64,000 nucleotides of DNA, taken from positions 3,724,922 through 3,788,921 of the forward strand of contig ML682088.1 in assembly GCA_007922195.1 (NCBI GenBank), in the 5' to 3' direction. Below are positions 33,022 to 43,699 of the stretch, one piece after another (position 1 is the first letter of the stretch; every line of letters starts with the position of its first letter). The DNA comes from Podocnemis expansa (Eukaryota; Chordata; Testudines; Podocnemididae). A program made the translations under genes and the position numbers. The notes below the pieces were generated by a model. That model was given only the letters and a program-made list of their open reading frames with translations. It was not told the DNA's origin and searched no databases.

Positions 33022-33083
33022 GGAAGTGTAGCTTTGTTTTTATACAACCCAGGAACTCTTGTTTCTTTAAGAGGAAAGATAAC
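33022..33083 (-). promoter_or_regulatory. VWF: VWF core promoter: TATA box with GATA and ETS sites
   Basis: On the minus strand TATAAAAA runs 33044-33037, about 30 nt above the predicted exon 1 start. Just above it is a GATA site (AGATAA on plus, 33077-33082) next to an ETS core GGAA (33073-33076), with further ETS-like GGAA near 33052 and GGAAGT at 33022. VWF promoters are known to use GATA and ETS factors in endothelium. Human VWF has only a weak TATA-like element, so the canonical TATA is notable. Confidence 0.6.
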
Positions 33084-33099
33084 AGGGGAATGTTGCTTC

Positions 33100-34150
33100 C
33101 CTCTGATACTCAACACAATAGTCTTAAACTACTATCATGTAAATCAGTTGCCTTAATTGCCAAAAAAAAACAATGACAGGAAATTGTATGAAATACTTAC
33201 ATGACAGATAAGTCTTTGAAATGTGTTTTACATTTGTGTGTGTGAAAACTCACTGGACAAGCTAATAAACTGGGAACTTAAGGACCTGAAAGGGTGACAC
33301 AGGAATATCAGATCTGTCATACCATAAGAGGTCATTGATCCATCTAGTACTTCATCCTGTTGCCATTAAAGGCCAAGACAAGTGGGAAAAATAATTTAGT
33401 GTTCCTTTTTTCTCTCATGAACAAAAACACCAGCCATATACCGGTAGTCCAAATTACATGCAACCTTTTATCCACATATTTAATCTTAATTACATGCACA
33501 GTTCAATAGAACACCATGTTTGTGTAAAGTTCCCCACATGCGTAAGAGCTTTGAGAATCAGGGACTTTTTTGAACCCTGAGAAGTAAACAACATGAAAGA
33601 ACAAGAGTAAAATCTCCAGGAGAGAACATAGAGTGAAAGAGACCGTGAGACAATGCTTGCTTGTACACAACATATAATTCTGAGATGGAAACTCCAATCT
33701 CTGCACAGTTCTTAGAAAGAGCAAGGTATTGTACAAAGAAAACAAAGGCATCATAATTTCATCACATTTGCATCAAGGCAAATTTCTTGCTGACCCTAAC
33801 AGGCTGACTCCTTGAGGCTCACCATTTGATTACTTTTTTTTTTTTTCACACTACTGAATTTCTCTTATTAGTTTGTGAAACTATGAATCGTGTTAGGGAT
33901 ACTGGCACAAAATAGTTTACACAAAATAAGGTAATCTTCTTGACAAGCTTCTTTACAGAGCCAGGTAACATGGGGTGGGGGGGAATCATTCCTTCCTGCA
34001 TGAAAAGCCAAAGTAAGACTTTTAGCAAGGGAAACTCCACCAAGACCTTTTTACTCATGCGATCCTTCTGCCGCACAGACACAGCAGCAAGGATCAGGTT
34101 CAATATCTACAGGTTTTTGCAATGATACATCATCAAACTAGCTCAAATTC
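33100..34150. other. Upstream flank of VWF, no gene seen
   Basis: 33301-33420 has a possible short CR1-like piece (CCATCTAGTACTTCATCCTG). The rest is AT-rich with poly(T) at about 33835-33846. Any distal VWF regulatory element here cannot be seen from sequence alone. Confidence 0.4.
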
Positions 34151-34860
34151 CCACCCAGTTACCTGGGGGTGGGGGGGAGGCAGGGAGAAAAGAAAAAAAA
34201 ATCACATACTACCCCCCTGGGCACCATCAAGAGAAAAAGCACAGAGCCTGAGTGTAGAAAAGTAAATCTTTTAATAAAAGGGAGGAAGTAACACGGCACT
34301 GATTTGGGAGAACAGTGCAATAAGAATTCATAAACACAACAAGCAGAATCTACTCCCCTCCAGGGTGCATGTGTTGTGAACTTCACCTCTCCCTTTTCTC
34401 CCCTCCCCTACCGACAGTTGTAGGTGCACCGTCCACCTCTTGGGTGCAGGGCACAATCAGTCCCCTCTGCTGGCTCCTGCAAGGAAGTGGGGCTCAACCA
34501 GTCCTTTTGGTGGATCCACTGAACACGTGGGACTATTACGGTTCACTGGTGCATGCCAGAAGGGGACAGTCCACTTTGTAGGCTCCCACCAAAAATGAGG
34601 CACAACCATGACCAGTCCCCTCTGCTGGCTCCTGCTGGACATGGGGCACAACTACCAGACCCTCCTGCTGACTGTCAATCTCCTAAGGTTCTCCAGTTCC
34701 TTAGCAACTCCAGCTTCCAACGATTTCCACTCCCAGTTCATTGGAAACCTCTGCTGACACAGGAACATTGCCAATCCATGCCCAAGGGCAGTCCTTGGTC
34801 AGAGCTAGTGCAAGCTCAACATGAAGACTCCATCCCCCCCTTGCTGCTTTTATGATACTC
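34150..34860. repeat. Unclassified repeat with an internal duplication
   Basis: TCCCCTCTGCTGGCTCCTGC occurs twice (about 34460 and 34617), each followed by a TGGGGC-CAAC type run, spaced about 155 bp, so an internal direct duplication. The antisense text TTTTATTAAAAGATTTAC near 34.27 kb recalls a polyadenylation region. It may be a retroelement terminal repeat of unknown family. Confidence 0.35.
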
Positions 34861-34957
34861 TGGAATTTGAATGCCTTCTTTACTGAGTTCTGTTCAGGTG
34901 AAAGTGAATCTTACATCAGAACAGGCTAAGCACAATTCTACTGCCATTTGTTTTTAC

Positions 34958-35035
34958 CAGTGGTTCCCAACCTGTGGTCTGGGGACCCTTGCGGGTCTGC
35001 AGACTTATTGCAAGGGGGCCGTGAATACATTCAGT
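34958..35035. mobile_element. hAT Charlie-like MITE fragment
   Basis: CAGTGGTTCCCAACCTGTGG is a hAT left end; no right end or target duplication is visible. Another fragment (CAGGGGTGTGAAACTTATGG) begins at about 35082. Confidence 0.6.
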
Positions 35036-35339
35036 CCCAGCTGCTGCCAGCAAGCGATCCATGTTGGAGAGGGCTCTAAATCAGGGGTGTGAAACTTATG
35101 GCCTATGGGGCCAGATCTGGTCCACCAAGGGCACTGATCTGGCCTGTGGAGCTGCTGCCTGGATTGTGCTTGAGAGCTAGCTGCAGCAGCAAATTCCAAA
35201 TACAGGCTTCCCACACAGTAGGGCTAGGTGGGCTTCTGACTCACTCACATGATCTGAGTCACAGCACAGGAAAACAAAGAAAAAGTGCTCCAGCCAACCC
35301 TGGCTCAGCCCTGGTGTGGTATGCCAACCAATAAGATTC

Positions 35340-37380
35340 CCATGCACAGCCAGCTAGGCCAACACTGGAGAGTCACCACACTGATCCTCAGACCAACTGT
35401 TCACTGTCAGTCAGTCAGCTTGCTAATTTGATAGCCAGCACATTGCACGAATCATAAATAAAAAAAGGAAAATGTGGCTGGGGCCCACATGGGAACAAGC
35501 CAATCAAAGGCTACCTGGGACTGAGCCAACCAAAGACCAGCATCATGAATGACCAACAGCGATTGGGGGGGGGGGAGGCAGGAGCCCAGCCTGGCTGCCT
35601 GTGACTGAGACTGAATTTTTTGCCTGCTTCTAAGAGGTAGGGAAAGGGAAGGTGTGGGAGAACCTGCAGATTTGGGGAGGGGAAAAGGCAGCCTCTTCTC
35701 TTTATGAGATAAACAAAAAGACCCTGCAGACAGGAATTTAATCAGGATCCTGCATTTGATTATGCACAGACTACTACACCTTCCCTCAATGGTCTCTCTA
35801 CCTTCAGTTCAGAATCAGTCCCTCAGTCCACACCAATGGAACATTTTGTGATGCCTAATGTTAACTTTTAAGAATTAATTAAGGTGTGCCAGACATGTTG
35901 AAGCCTGTTAAAATGAGCTAAATACATTAAGAAGAGAGAGACAAAGGAAATTGCTAACTGAGCTTGATACATGAAAGGCAAACTTCTTTTGTTTTGCCTC
36001 TGATTCATTTTCCCATAACAAAGGAAGTGATAATTAAAGAGCACGTCTATTAACTGTTATTGTGTATGGTTCCAACACGAAGCATGGTGATGTCTGCATA
36101 GACTTGTTCATAAATGTTACCATTGTAGGAACTACATTCATAGGAGAAAATCTAACATGGTACATAGAGCGCCTAGAAAGACATTTTATAGCCAGTTTCT
36201 TGGTAACAGGGTGAGATTTGAGAAAGAGTTGCAGACAATTATTATTTTGCTGTACATGGCTAAAGTCCTCTCAGTGCTTTAACAATCAAAACTAATAAAA
36301 TATATCAGTGGTCTTAACAAATTATATTGAAACATTAAGATAATTAATACCAGTGAGTGCCAATATTGTTCTCGAACTGTTACAGACATGGATGCAAGCA
36401 ACAACCATTCACTGGAGAATTTAAAACCTATATATACATACCACATACAGATGAGATGTGGGATAAAAGTGACAATGAAGACTTAAACGTAACTGAAGCT
36501 TTCTGGATGAAGAGAATGCAGTACTTAAGACATAACACATCAGGATTTTAGAAAGCAATTGAGGCCTGAGCCATAGCTCATGAAAACAGTGAAGTCTTTC
36601 CCACTGACTACGTACTTTGGATCTGACCTTTAATAGAGTTTTCTGTTCAATTTTATTTTAAAAGTAATGAGTTGAAAGTAAGTCCTAATATGTGACTTGA
36701 CAATTATCTTCAGGATCATAAAAAAGAATAATGGGAAAGATAATGCACCTTAGGGAGATGTGAATCAATGACTTACCACAGCAACTGGCATCAGGGCTGA
36801 TATTTAACTTTTTGCTAATGATCTGCCACTGGAAGCAAAGTAATAGCACCTTAATGATTAAACCAAATTGGGAGGTCATTTGAACACCTGGTAGGGCAGA
36901 CACACAATACAAAAGGACCTAGAAAAGTTACAGACCCACCTTATCTACACAGGGAGAGGTTTTTTCCAATGTAATCTCAGGAGTGAATTTAAAGTGATAT
37001 AGTAACATTGGTACAAAGCCCACCACTATGTGAATACTCTTATTTTGGTATAAAACTATCTATCCCTTTCCCCCCATCTTTCCCCTATACAGTTTAGCAT
37101 ATGTCTCTTGTGAAGGGATGTAAACTAAACTGAAATGCCATTCTTATTTCAGGAACAAGACTGTACAGAGCTCTATCTGTAATACTATAGAGACATATCA
37201 GTGGTCAAACTTTCTCATATACAAAAGGCTTAAATAAGATTCACCTTGAATAAATATGTGTTAATATTTCAGGGAGACACAAGCCACTTATAGACATTAA
37301 GGAGAGGCAAAACATGAAAAGCCATAAGAGCTGAAATAAACCTATGGCTCAGAAAGAACAGCAAACCAGATATATATCAA
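35340..37380. other. No recognised feature
   Basis: Upstream of VWF. AT-rich, with short open frames lacking family matches. Confidence 0.4.
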
Positions 37381-37381
37381 G

Positions 37382-37560
37382 TTCCAGAGGGGGTAGCTGG
37401 GTTAGTCTAGTTCAGAAAAACAAATAAGGAGTCCTGTGGCACTTTTAAAGACTAACACATTTATTCTGGTGGCACTTTTAAAGACTAACAAACTTGTTTA
37501 TAGATAAATAAATGTGTTAGTGTTTAAAAGAGCTACCAGACTCCTTGTTTGTTTTGAAGA
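37382..37560. repeat. Palindromic repeat, copy E (Penelope-terminal-like family)
   Basis: Starts GGGGTAGCTGGGTTAGTCTA, then GGAGTCCTGTGGCACTTTTA; the segment GGCACTTTTAAAGACTAACA recurs at about 37433 and 37471 (direct repeat), and the right arm reads back out as GTTAGTGTTTAAAAGAGC to TCCTTGTTTG. Arms lack the hairpin core, so truncated. Confidence 0.7.
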
Positions 37561-38031
37561 CGTGTTAGACATGCAGTTTGACAACAAAAATAGTCTATAT
37601 GATTTTGGACACCACTGAGCATGGCAATAATCTTCTCTATTTGTTGTGGGAACTCTCTCTGAGGGACTGGCAGAAAGCTCCTAAGGTAGTTCTAGACCAG
37701 TGATAGCCTGTGGTTCACAAGCTGAAAGTAGCTCTTTAAAGTGTCTCCTGCACTCTTTGCAGCACTGTGTGATTTATTATTAACAGTCCAAGTTATTAAC
37801 CAATCAGGATGTTTTTACTATGCTATTAACCAATTGCAGCTGATGAAATAATAATTGGTCAGATATTTTTGCTGTGACAGTAAATATTTCCTCTGTCCTA
37901 CTGTTTAAATATGAATATATAGAACTACAGTAAATGAAACAGTGAATTCACATTCCTCAGGTACTTTGGTGTAATGTTGATTTCTAATCTGACTCCTGAA
38001 CCATTGTGGTCTAAGTATCATTGCTCTAGAC

Positions 38032-38219
38032 CAGTGGTCTTCAAACTTTTTTCCTCAGGACCCCCTTGAAACAAAATAATTTATGCCCATAATCCCACAG
38101 TTTACATCTTTGAGCAATGCATTCCAGTCTTTTGTTGGTGGCAGGAGGGGCAAAGTAACCCAGTACCTGAGTGTCCATGGCCCAGTACTGTGTCCCAACC
38201 CTAAGTTTGAAAACCACTA
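38032..38219. mobile_element. hAT Charlie-like MITE
   Basis: Ends CAGTGGTCTTCAAACTT and AAGTTTGAAAACCACTA. Flanks CTCTAGAC (38024-38031) and CTCTGGTC (38220-38227) match at 6 of 8. Confidence 0.85.
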
Positions 38220-38361
38220 CTCTGGTCCACCTGTGAATTCCTCCAACCAGTTAAGATGACTTTCTAACGGCTTTGCACCACTAGAGTTGCACAAAACAGT
38301 TGAAGACAAGATCCAAAGCTACCCCAGTGATTGTTACCTGGTTAACATACTGATTCCCTAA

Positions 38362-38741
38362 CACAGTGGTTCTCAAGTTTCATTGCACCACAACCCTCCA
38401 ACATCAAAAAATATTACGTGACCTGAGAGGGTGGGGTGGGGGACTATGGAGGCAGCAAAGCCTGAACTAAAACCTTGCCAACCTGGAGGAGAGGAGTCAA
38501 CCTCAGTTTGAGAGTTTCAGCCCCAAGTGGGGGGGGGAACATAACTTGAGCTCCAATCGCAGGCCCAGGCTGAAGCTGAAGCCTCAATCCCACCACCATG
38601 CATTGGAGGTGGGCCTCAGACTTCAGTTCCAAGCCTGGGACAAGCAAGTCTAACACAAGACCCAGCAGCACCATTAAAACAGGGTCTCCTTGTGACCCAC
38701 TCTGGGGTCTTGACCCACAGCTTGAGAACCATTTCCCACAA
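38362..38741. mobile_element. hAT Charlie-like MITE
   Basis: Ends CAGTGGTTCTCAAG and CTTGAGAACCATTT. Flanks match only 5 of 8. Interior is GC-rich, with a minus-strand frame that is compositional. Confidence 0.65.
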
Positions 38742-38967
38742 ACAAGTTCATCTCTTTTGGGAATACATCTAAAGCAATCTTTAATGGTAGACACTGCAAT
38801 AAATTGCGCTTGAAGTATCCAGAAACTTTCCGTAAGTACTGTTAAATGGCACCATCTACTCCAAGCTAGCATCAATGGCACGTGCTTAAGTGTGAAATAT
38901 AGTCCATAACTCCCCCATTGTCTCTCCAGACATGAAGTTTGAGGCAAACTATCTTGAAAAGACAAAG

Positions 38968-39195
38968 TGGTTGAATGAAGAACTTTTATTAGACTAATAC
39001 CTGTTGGTGAAAGAGATAAGCTTTCAAGCTACATAATGAAATAAACAAGGGACTAGCTTTTGGCTTATGCCCAAATAAATTATTAGTCTTTAAGGTGCCA
39101 CAGGACCCCCTTGTCTGTTTTGCTGAAACGAAGAAAACACAGCTACCCATCAGAAGCAACACAATGCTCTTCTTCATGCCTGGGAAAGGTACTCC
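38968..39195 (-). repeat. Penelope-like tail, interrupted by a palindrome-family insert
   Basis: On minus the text runs CCCAGGCATGAAGAAGAGC, insert, GTAGCTTGAAAGCTTATCTC, TTTCACCAACAGG. This is the tail at 42.85-43.0 kb with a palindrome-family copy (39042-39148, TAGTCTTTAAGGTGCCAC) in the loop of the hairpin between TGAAGA and GAAAGC. Confidence 0.7.
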
Positions 39196-39364
39196 ACATT
39201 TAACACCCAAGTACAAAGTTAATAAATTATTTAGCATAAGTAGTTAATACAAAGTAAAACTATTCGAACTGAAGTGGTCTGTTAACACCTCTGCAGTCAC
39301 AGGACAAAACAAAAAGGCAGGAGTGGAGAGCTCATGGTTACAAATTGTTGCAATAAGCCATAAA

Positions 39365-39412
39365 CCGAATTCTAGAAAGTGAGTGAGGTAATGTCTTTTC
39401 TTGGACACCTGC

Positions 39413-39450
<38 letters not shown>

Positions 39451-39495
39451 CTTTGGAGCTTACAGAAAGCTTTTCTTCAAGTCTGGGAAACATAC
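39365..39495 (-). repeat. Second Penelope-like tail with expanded (GA)n
   Basis: Minus-strand text CCCAGACTTGAAGAAAAGC, then GTAAGCTCCAAAGCTTC, then a GA tract (plus 39418-39449) where other copies have only GGTGAGAGAG, then ATTACCTCACTCACT. Decayed hammerhead-like core. Confidence 0.7.
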
Positions 39496-39496
39496 T

Positions 39497-39665
39497 TAGG
39501 GTTTGTCTTCACATACAATGCTACAGCTGCACTACTGTAGCACTTTAGGGAAGACACTAACTATACCCATGGGAGAGTTTCTCCAAACAGTGTAGGTAAT
39601 CCATCTCCCCAAGAAGCACCAACTATGAGAGCTTCTCCCATCAACATAGCTCTGTTCACACAGGG
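39497..39665. mobile_element. Harbinger-like MITE remnant
   Basis: TTAGGGTTTGTCTTCACATA at left with the inner ACTATACCCATGGGAGAG text; right end unclear. Confidence 0.45.
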
Positions 39666-39899
39666 AGTCACGCTGGTATTAAAATATCACTCACAGGTGT
39701 AGATTTTTCATACAAGTGGTTGGATGGTGTTTGTGAGTCTTGATATTCATTCAGTATGAGTGCTATGACCAGATATTGTAGGTCCATCTGAGTCCCCTTG
39801 TTTGTGTATCATGGAAAATACATAGAAGTTCCTGGGGTAGGTTGGTGGGGGATGAAGTATTTTCTTCTGGAGTTGTTTGGGGAAAAACCCGATGACATC

Positions 39900-40745
39900 C
39901 CTAATGCCTGTGACTCATAGCATTTACCTTGATGGCCGCCCCTCCCGGGCCATCACTAAAGTATAGAGAATGTGTGAAGGGAACAGATGGCCCCTTCACC
40001 TTAACTAGATGGCCCCCTTGAACTTAACTGGATGGCCGTTACCACCCTGAGTGCCCATTGTCTTTGCAGGGCTTGGTGTAGGTGGGCTCTGCCTGACTGC
40101 AAGGTCCTGCAGGGTATGACTCATACTACCATTGTTTTCTGCATTCCCTGTAAATCAAGGAAAGGTGGGAAACACAGTTTAAAAACTGAGGATCTGGGGT
40201 ACTCAGGCAGGACAGTTCTCAACTTCTCGCCTGATCACCCAGATGCCAACCTCCTCCACTCACGAGTTTCCCCAGAGCGTATCCATGAGTTACCCCCACA
40301 AGCATAACTGCCCGCCAAGTACGAGTCTCCTTCTACCTGTAATGCCGCTACCACTGCTGCTAATAGGAGTGGTAAGAGTCTGCCCTGCAGCCTCTCTTTA
40401 AAGAGTAAAGTTATTCTATTTTCTTGCTGCTGCCTTGAAACTGTTTTCCCCAGCTTTACAGGCTTACATGTATCTTTTGCCTTCTCCTTTCCTTTTTACT
40501 TGCTATTTCAATTTGTGTACTGTTAAGGAGCTCCCGTGTTTATAACTGTTTGCCGCTACTCTGTTTCACTCAGTGTCTCTCTTTTCCTTCTGGGTTGTCT
40601 GAATTTGTTTTAGTAGTATTACGTTAGGCGATAAGATTGTTTCCTTTAGTTTGTAGCCTTTAGAATTGTTTTGTTAAGTTGCTTTTGCCCTCCCCTCTGT
40701 AACTTCCCCAAATTGAATAAACTTTTTCTTCTTAAACTTTATTTG
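39900..40745 (+). repeat. Unclassified terminal-repeat-like sequence
   Basis: Has a polyadenylation-like ATTGAATAAACTTTTTCTTC at 40712-40731 and T-rich sequence around it, and TGATGGCC repeated near 39930 and 40030. This has the general look of a retroelement terminal repeat, but I cannot name a family. Confidence 0.3.
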
Positions 40746-41640
40746 TCCCCTCTTTATTTCTTGAACCGCCCCCGTCTGCCCCAAGTTCACCGCTGCACCC
40801 AGTTCCCTTTCCTGCAGTCCCTCCTTCCCCTGCAACCCCCTTTTCACCACTTCCTCTCTCCTCCGCTCCTCCATCTCACCCCCCCCGTAGCCCCCTGAAA
40901 CTGTTCCTTTTGCCATCGCTTCCTGCGGCCACCCGCCAGCCCTCCCGGTCTACCGCCACTCTTCCCAGTCCTCTGCCGCTTTCTACGGCTGCCCCAAGCC
41001 CTCCCCCTTTCCCTTTGCCTCCTCACTGCCGCCACTGCCTTTCCCCGTTCCCCGGCGGCTCCTGCCAACTGCCTGCCGCCGCCTGCGGCTGCCCTGACCC
41101 CTGCTCCTCCAGCCTCTGTGGCTCCTGCCTTTTTCCCCTCTCTCCCTTCTTTCTCCTGCCGCTGCTTTTCCCTGCCAGTTAGCCCCCCCTCTATCTCCCT
41201 GAGCCTCTGTTCAGCCCCTCTTGCTTCCCCGAACACCCATGTGTATCCCAACTCTTTGTGTGCCTGTCTCTCTGCCCCAACTCCCACGTGTCTCCATCCC
41301 ACCATTCCCACTCACCCCCCCACTCGCTTTCCCTCTCCCCTAAGCCCTTCCCTCTGCCACCACTCCCTTCACCGCCACTCAACCCCCCCTTCTCAGCCTC
41401 TCCCTCAAACCCCCGACCTGTTGCTCGACCCGTCTCCCCTGCAACTATCCAACCTCCACCTACTTCCCCTATTGCCCAAAGCCCCCCATGCAACCCCATC
41501 TCATTGCCCCTGAGCCCCCTTCCACTTACCTTTCCTCCCCTTTGAACGCCCCTGTACTAACCTTTAAACTCCTGCTCCCCTGCCTGCTTCCACTCTTCTG
41601 TCACTGCCTCATGCTAATTTTGTGCTGTACCCCCCTTTTT
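40700..41640. repeat. Long pyrimidine-rich tract
   Basis: About 0.9 kb in which the plus strand is overwhelmingly C and T, with runs such as CCTCCCC and TTCCCCTCTC. Open frames on both strands (proline/serine/leucine-rich on plus, glycine/arginine/glutamate-rich on minus) are products of composition. Non-B DNA (triplex) potential is an inference from strand asymmetry. Confidence 0.85.
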
Positions 41641-41879
41641 TTCCTTTATAGGCTACTAGAGCACCTTTTAGGTTATAGTGAGTAGGGTTATAGTTGTAAG
41701 TTAGGTTAATTGAAGATTCCCATCATTCCCCAACCTGCCCCCACTCCCCAAAGTTAAGCGCCCCCCAGCACTCCACAAGAAACACCGTGACAAGCGCTAC
41801 ATATACACCACACCACTCACCTCCCTCCCATACCTGTTTTAATAAAGTTTACCCCGACTCTACCCCCTACCACATGGGG

Positions 41880-42556
41880 GCAGTGATTGCCCCCCAAGGT
41901 CCTCAAATTTTCAAACCTGCTGGCAGGGTCACCTAAATTTCTGAGTGAATGGCGATGTGGGGTCTTTGAGTTCTTGATAGTCAGTGATGTTGGAGAGCTG
42001 TCGGTTGTCCTCATTAATGTAGTCATTCTCTGGGTTCAGAACTAAGAAGGAACCCTCTTTGTCTGCTGATCACTGTCTGGTGGTTGGAGTTCAAGGACTG
42101 TATAGCTGTCCTCTCAGCAGTGGAGAGAATGTGATACATATGATGTTTGTAATGGATTTCAGAGTCAATTTTTTTCCTGAAGGAATTAATGAGACAATCA
42201 AGTGAGTGGCTTTGTCCACTGTTGGGTGCCTAGCCAGCTAATTCTTTTTTCTTATGATGATTGATGGAGTGGTGGTAGTTATGGGTAGTACTGTCACTGT
42301 TGTGAAATAATTCTTGGAGATGGAATCAGCAAAAGAATTTTTAGTTCTCCAAATCTCCACATTACCATGGTATTAGGTTCTGTGGTGGGGCAGAAGTTGT
42401 TCAGTCCTTTGGAGTATACAGATAATTCATCTCTGGTTATTACTAGGCAAGATGAAAGATGATCTGATGGCTCTATTAGGGGCTTTGGTGCCATGGTTTC
42501 CCCTGAGGTGGTGTTCTCTGGGTAGTGCAACTGTTGTAGCTGCTTCCACATCTGAC
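41880..42556 (-). pseudogene. Penelope-like element, N-terminal reverse transcriptase part, inverted
   Basis: Minus-strand translation gives ELSVYSKGLNNFCPTTEPN (42480-42400), matching the LS-GL-FCPTT region near the start of the Penelope reverse transcriptase. Downstream is AIQSLNSNHQTV, then FLLSS/FLVLN type text with DYINEDNRQLSNITDYQEL (around 42.05-41.95 kb), as in the 'ADKGG--VV--DY' segment of that family. Frameshifts and a stop. Confidence 0.8.
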
Positions 42557-42557
42557 T

Positions 42558-43000
42558 TCTCAGCCCTCATCCTCAAAGGACACCTGCACAAAACACTTTC
42601 AAATGATAAGCCTGGGAGCTTAAATTCATAACTTTGCTAAAAACTAAAAATCATGGCTATGATAAAGACATTGGATTTAGGGTGTATTAAAAATATTTAA
42701 TACTCAACTAACCCTTCCCCACTTTTTTTCCCTAGGCTATGAACACAGAGGTTTAAGTAGACCATTTCATTTTAAATGGCTTCTTAAAAGTTGTTGTAAT
42801 TACTTATGCTAAGCAAGCTGTTTCACCAGATATTGACTTGCAACACTAAGTGCCTTTCCCAGACCTGCAAAAAGATTTCTATGTAGCTCAAAAGTTTGTC
42901 TTTCACCAACAGAAGTTGGTTCAATAAAAGGTATAATTATCTTATCCACCTTATGTCTCTAATATCCTGGGGCCAAGTAAGCTACAACAACATTGCAGAC
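42558..43000 (+). pseudogene. Penelope-like element, 3' end and terminal tail
   Basis: Plus-strand text encodes WELKFITLLKTKNHG (42615-42660), the C-terminal end of Penelope-type proteins, then the tail: TTCCCAGACCTGCAAAAAG, ATGTAGCTCAAAAGTTTGTC, TTTCACCAACAGAAGTTGG, CAATAAAAGG, then CTACAACAAC. Opposite in orientation to the 41880-42556 part, so the element is internally inverted. Confidence 0.82.
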
Positions 43001-43480
43001 ATTATCATAAAGGCAGAGGTTCCTTTCATTTATGAGCGGAGGATCCTTAGCAACAGTTATTTACAAGTTTATGCATTTACTCTTTCCAGGCAGCAGGAGC
43101 CCATATTGTTTCTAAATATGCCCTAATAAACACCGCACTACTGTGCCCCATGTTTGTATTTACTAACAATTCAACCACCAATGAGAGAATGTCAAACCCT
43201 TCCACAGTTACCACAAACCCTCCTCAAATGCCTTTTGCATAGAGATGTGCTTTGTGGCATGCCTGGAAGGCTTGACAAACAGCAGGCACCAGGTCACCAT
43301 GGCTCCTGGGGTTTCTAGCATGGTGCCTAGCACATCTGCAGAATTGCCTAGAGCCTAAAAATAGAGCTGCCAGCTCATCAGATTTGGTGGCATTTTGACC
43401 GGGTGGGGCTCTGCACTGCCACCAAAAGTGACAGCAGCAGGGGTCATCCCAGTCAAGTGCCTTAGTTTGAAGTGGGGCAC

Positions 43481-43690
43481 CTAGCTAGGTAGCAATTTTC
43501 TCAAGCCCTGGGTTAACAAATTCAAGTTCTGGGCTGGAAGAGTGCCTCCAGTGATCTCAGGTACAGTAGCATGGCACAAGGAGAAAGGATGTCTCTCAGG
43601 TTTTAAATGGTTCAGGATTTTATAGGTTAAGTCCAGTGTCTTGATATTCACTGGGAAACTCACTTGCAGCCAGTATACTTCACAGAACTC
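43481..43690 (-). pseudogene. L2-like LINE reverse-transcriptase C-terminal fragment
   Basis: Minus-strand frame with YWLQVSFPVNIKTLDLTYKI, like the LHWLPV--RI-FK-L-LTYKAL block of L2-clade reverse transcriptases. Short and isolated. Confidence 0.6.
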
Positions 43691-43699
43691 TGGCATTAT

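Noticed and set aside
36357..36551. Plus-strand frame of 64 codons upstream of VWF
   Set aside because: No splice context, no family motif, and surrounded by unassigned AT-rich DNA.
40844..41545. Long open frames on both strands (155 codons on minus; 131 and 95 codons on plus)
   Set aside because: The tract is pyrimidine-rich, so stop codons are rare on both strands. The products are low-complexity and overlap each other; no splice sites or family resemblance.
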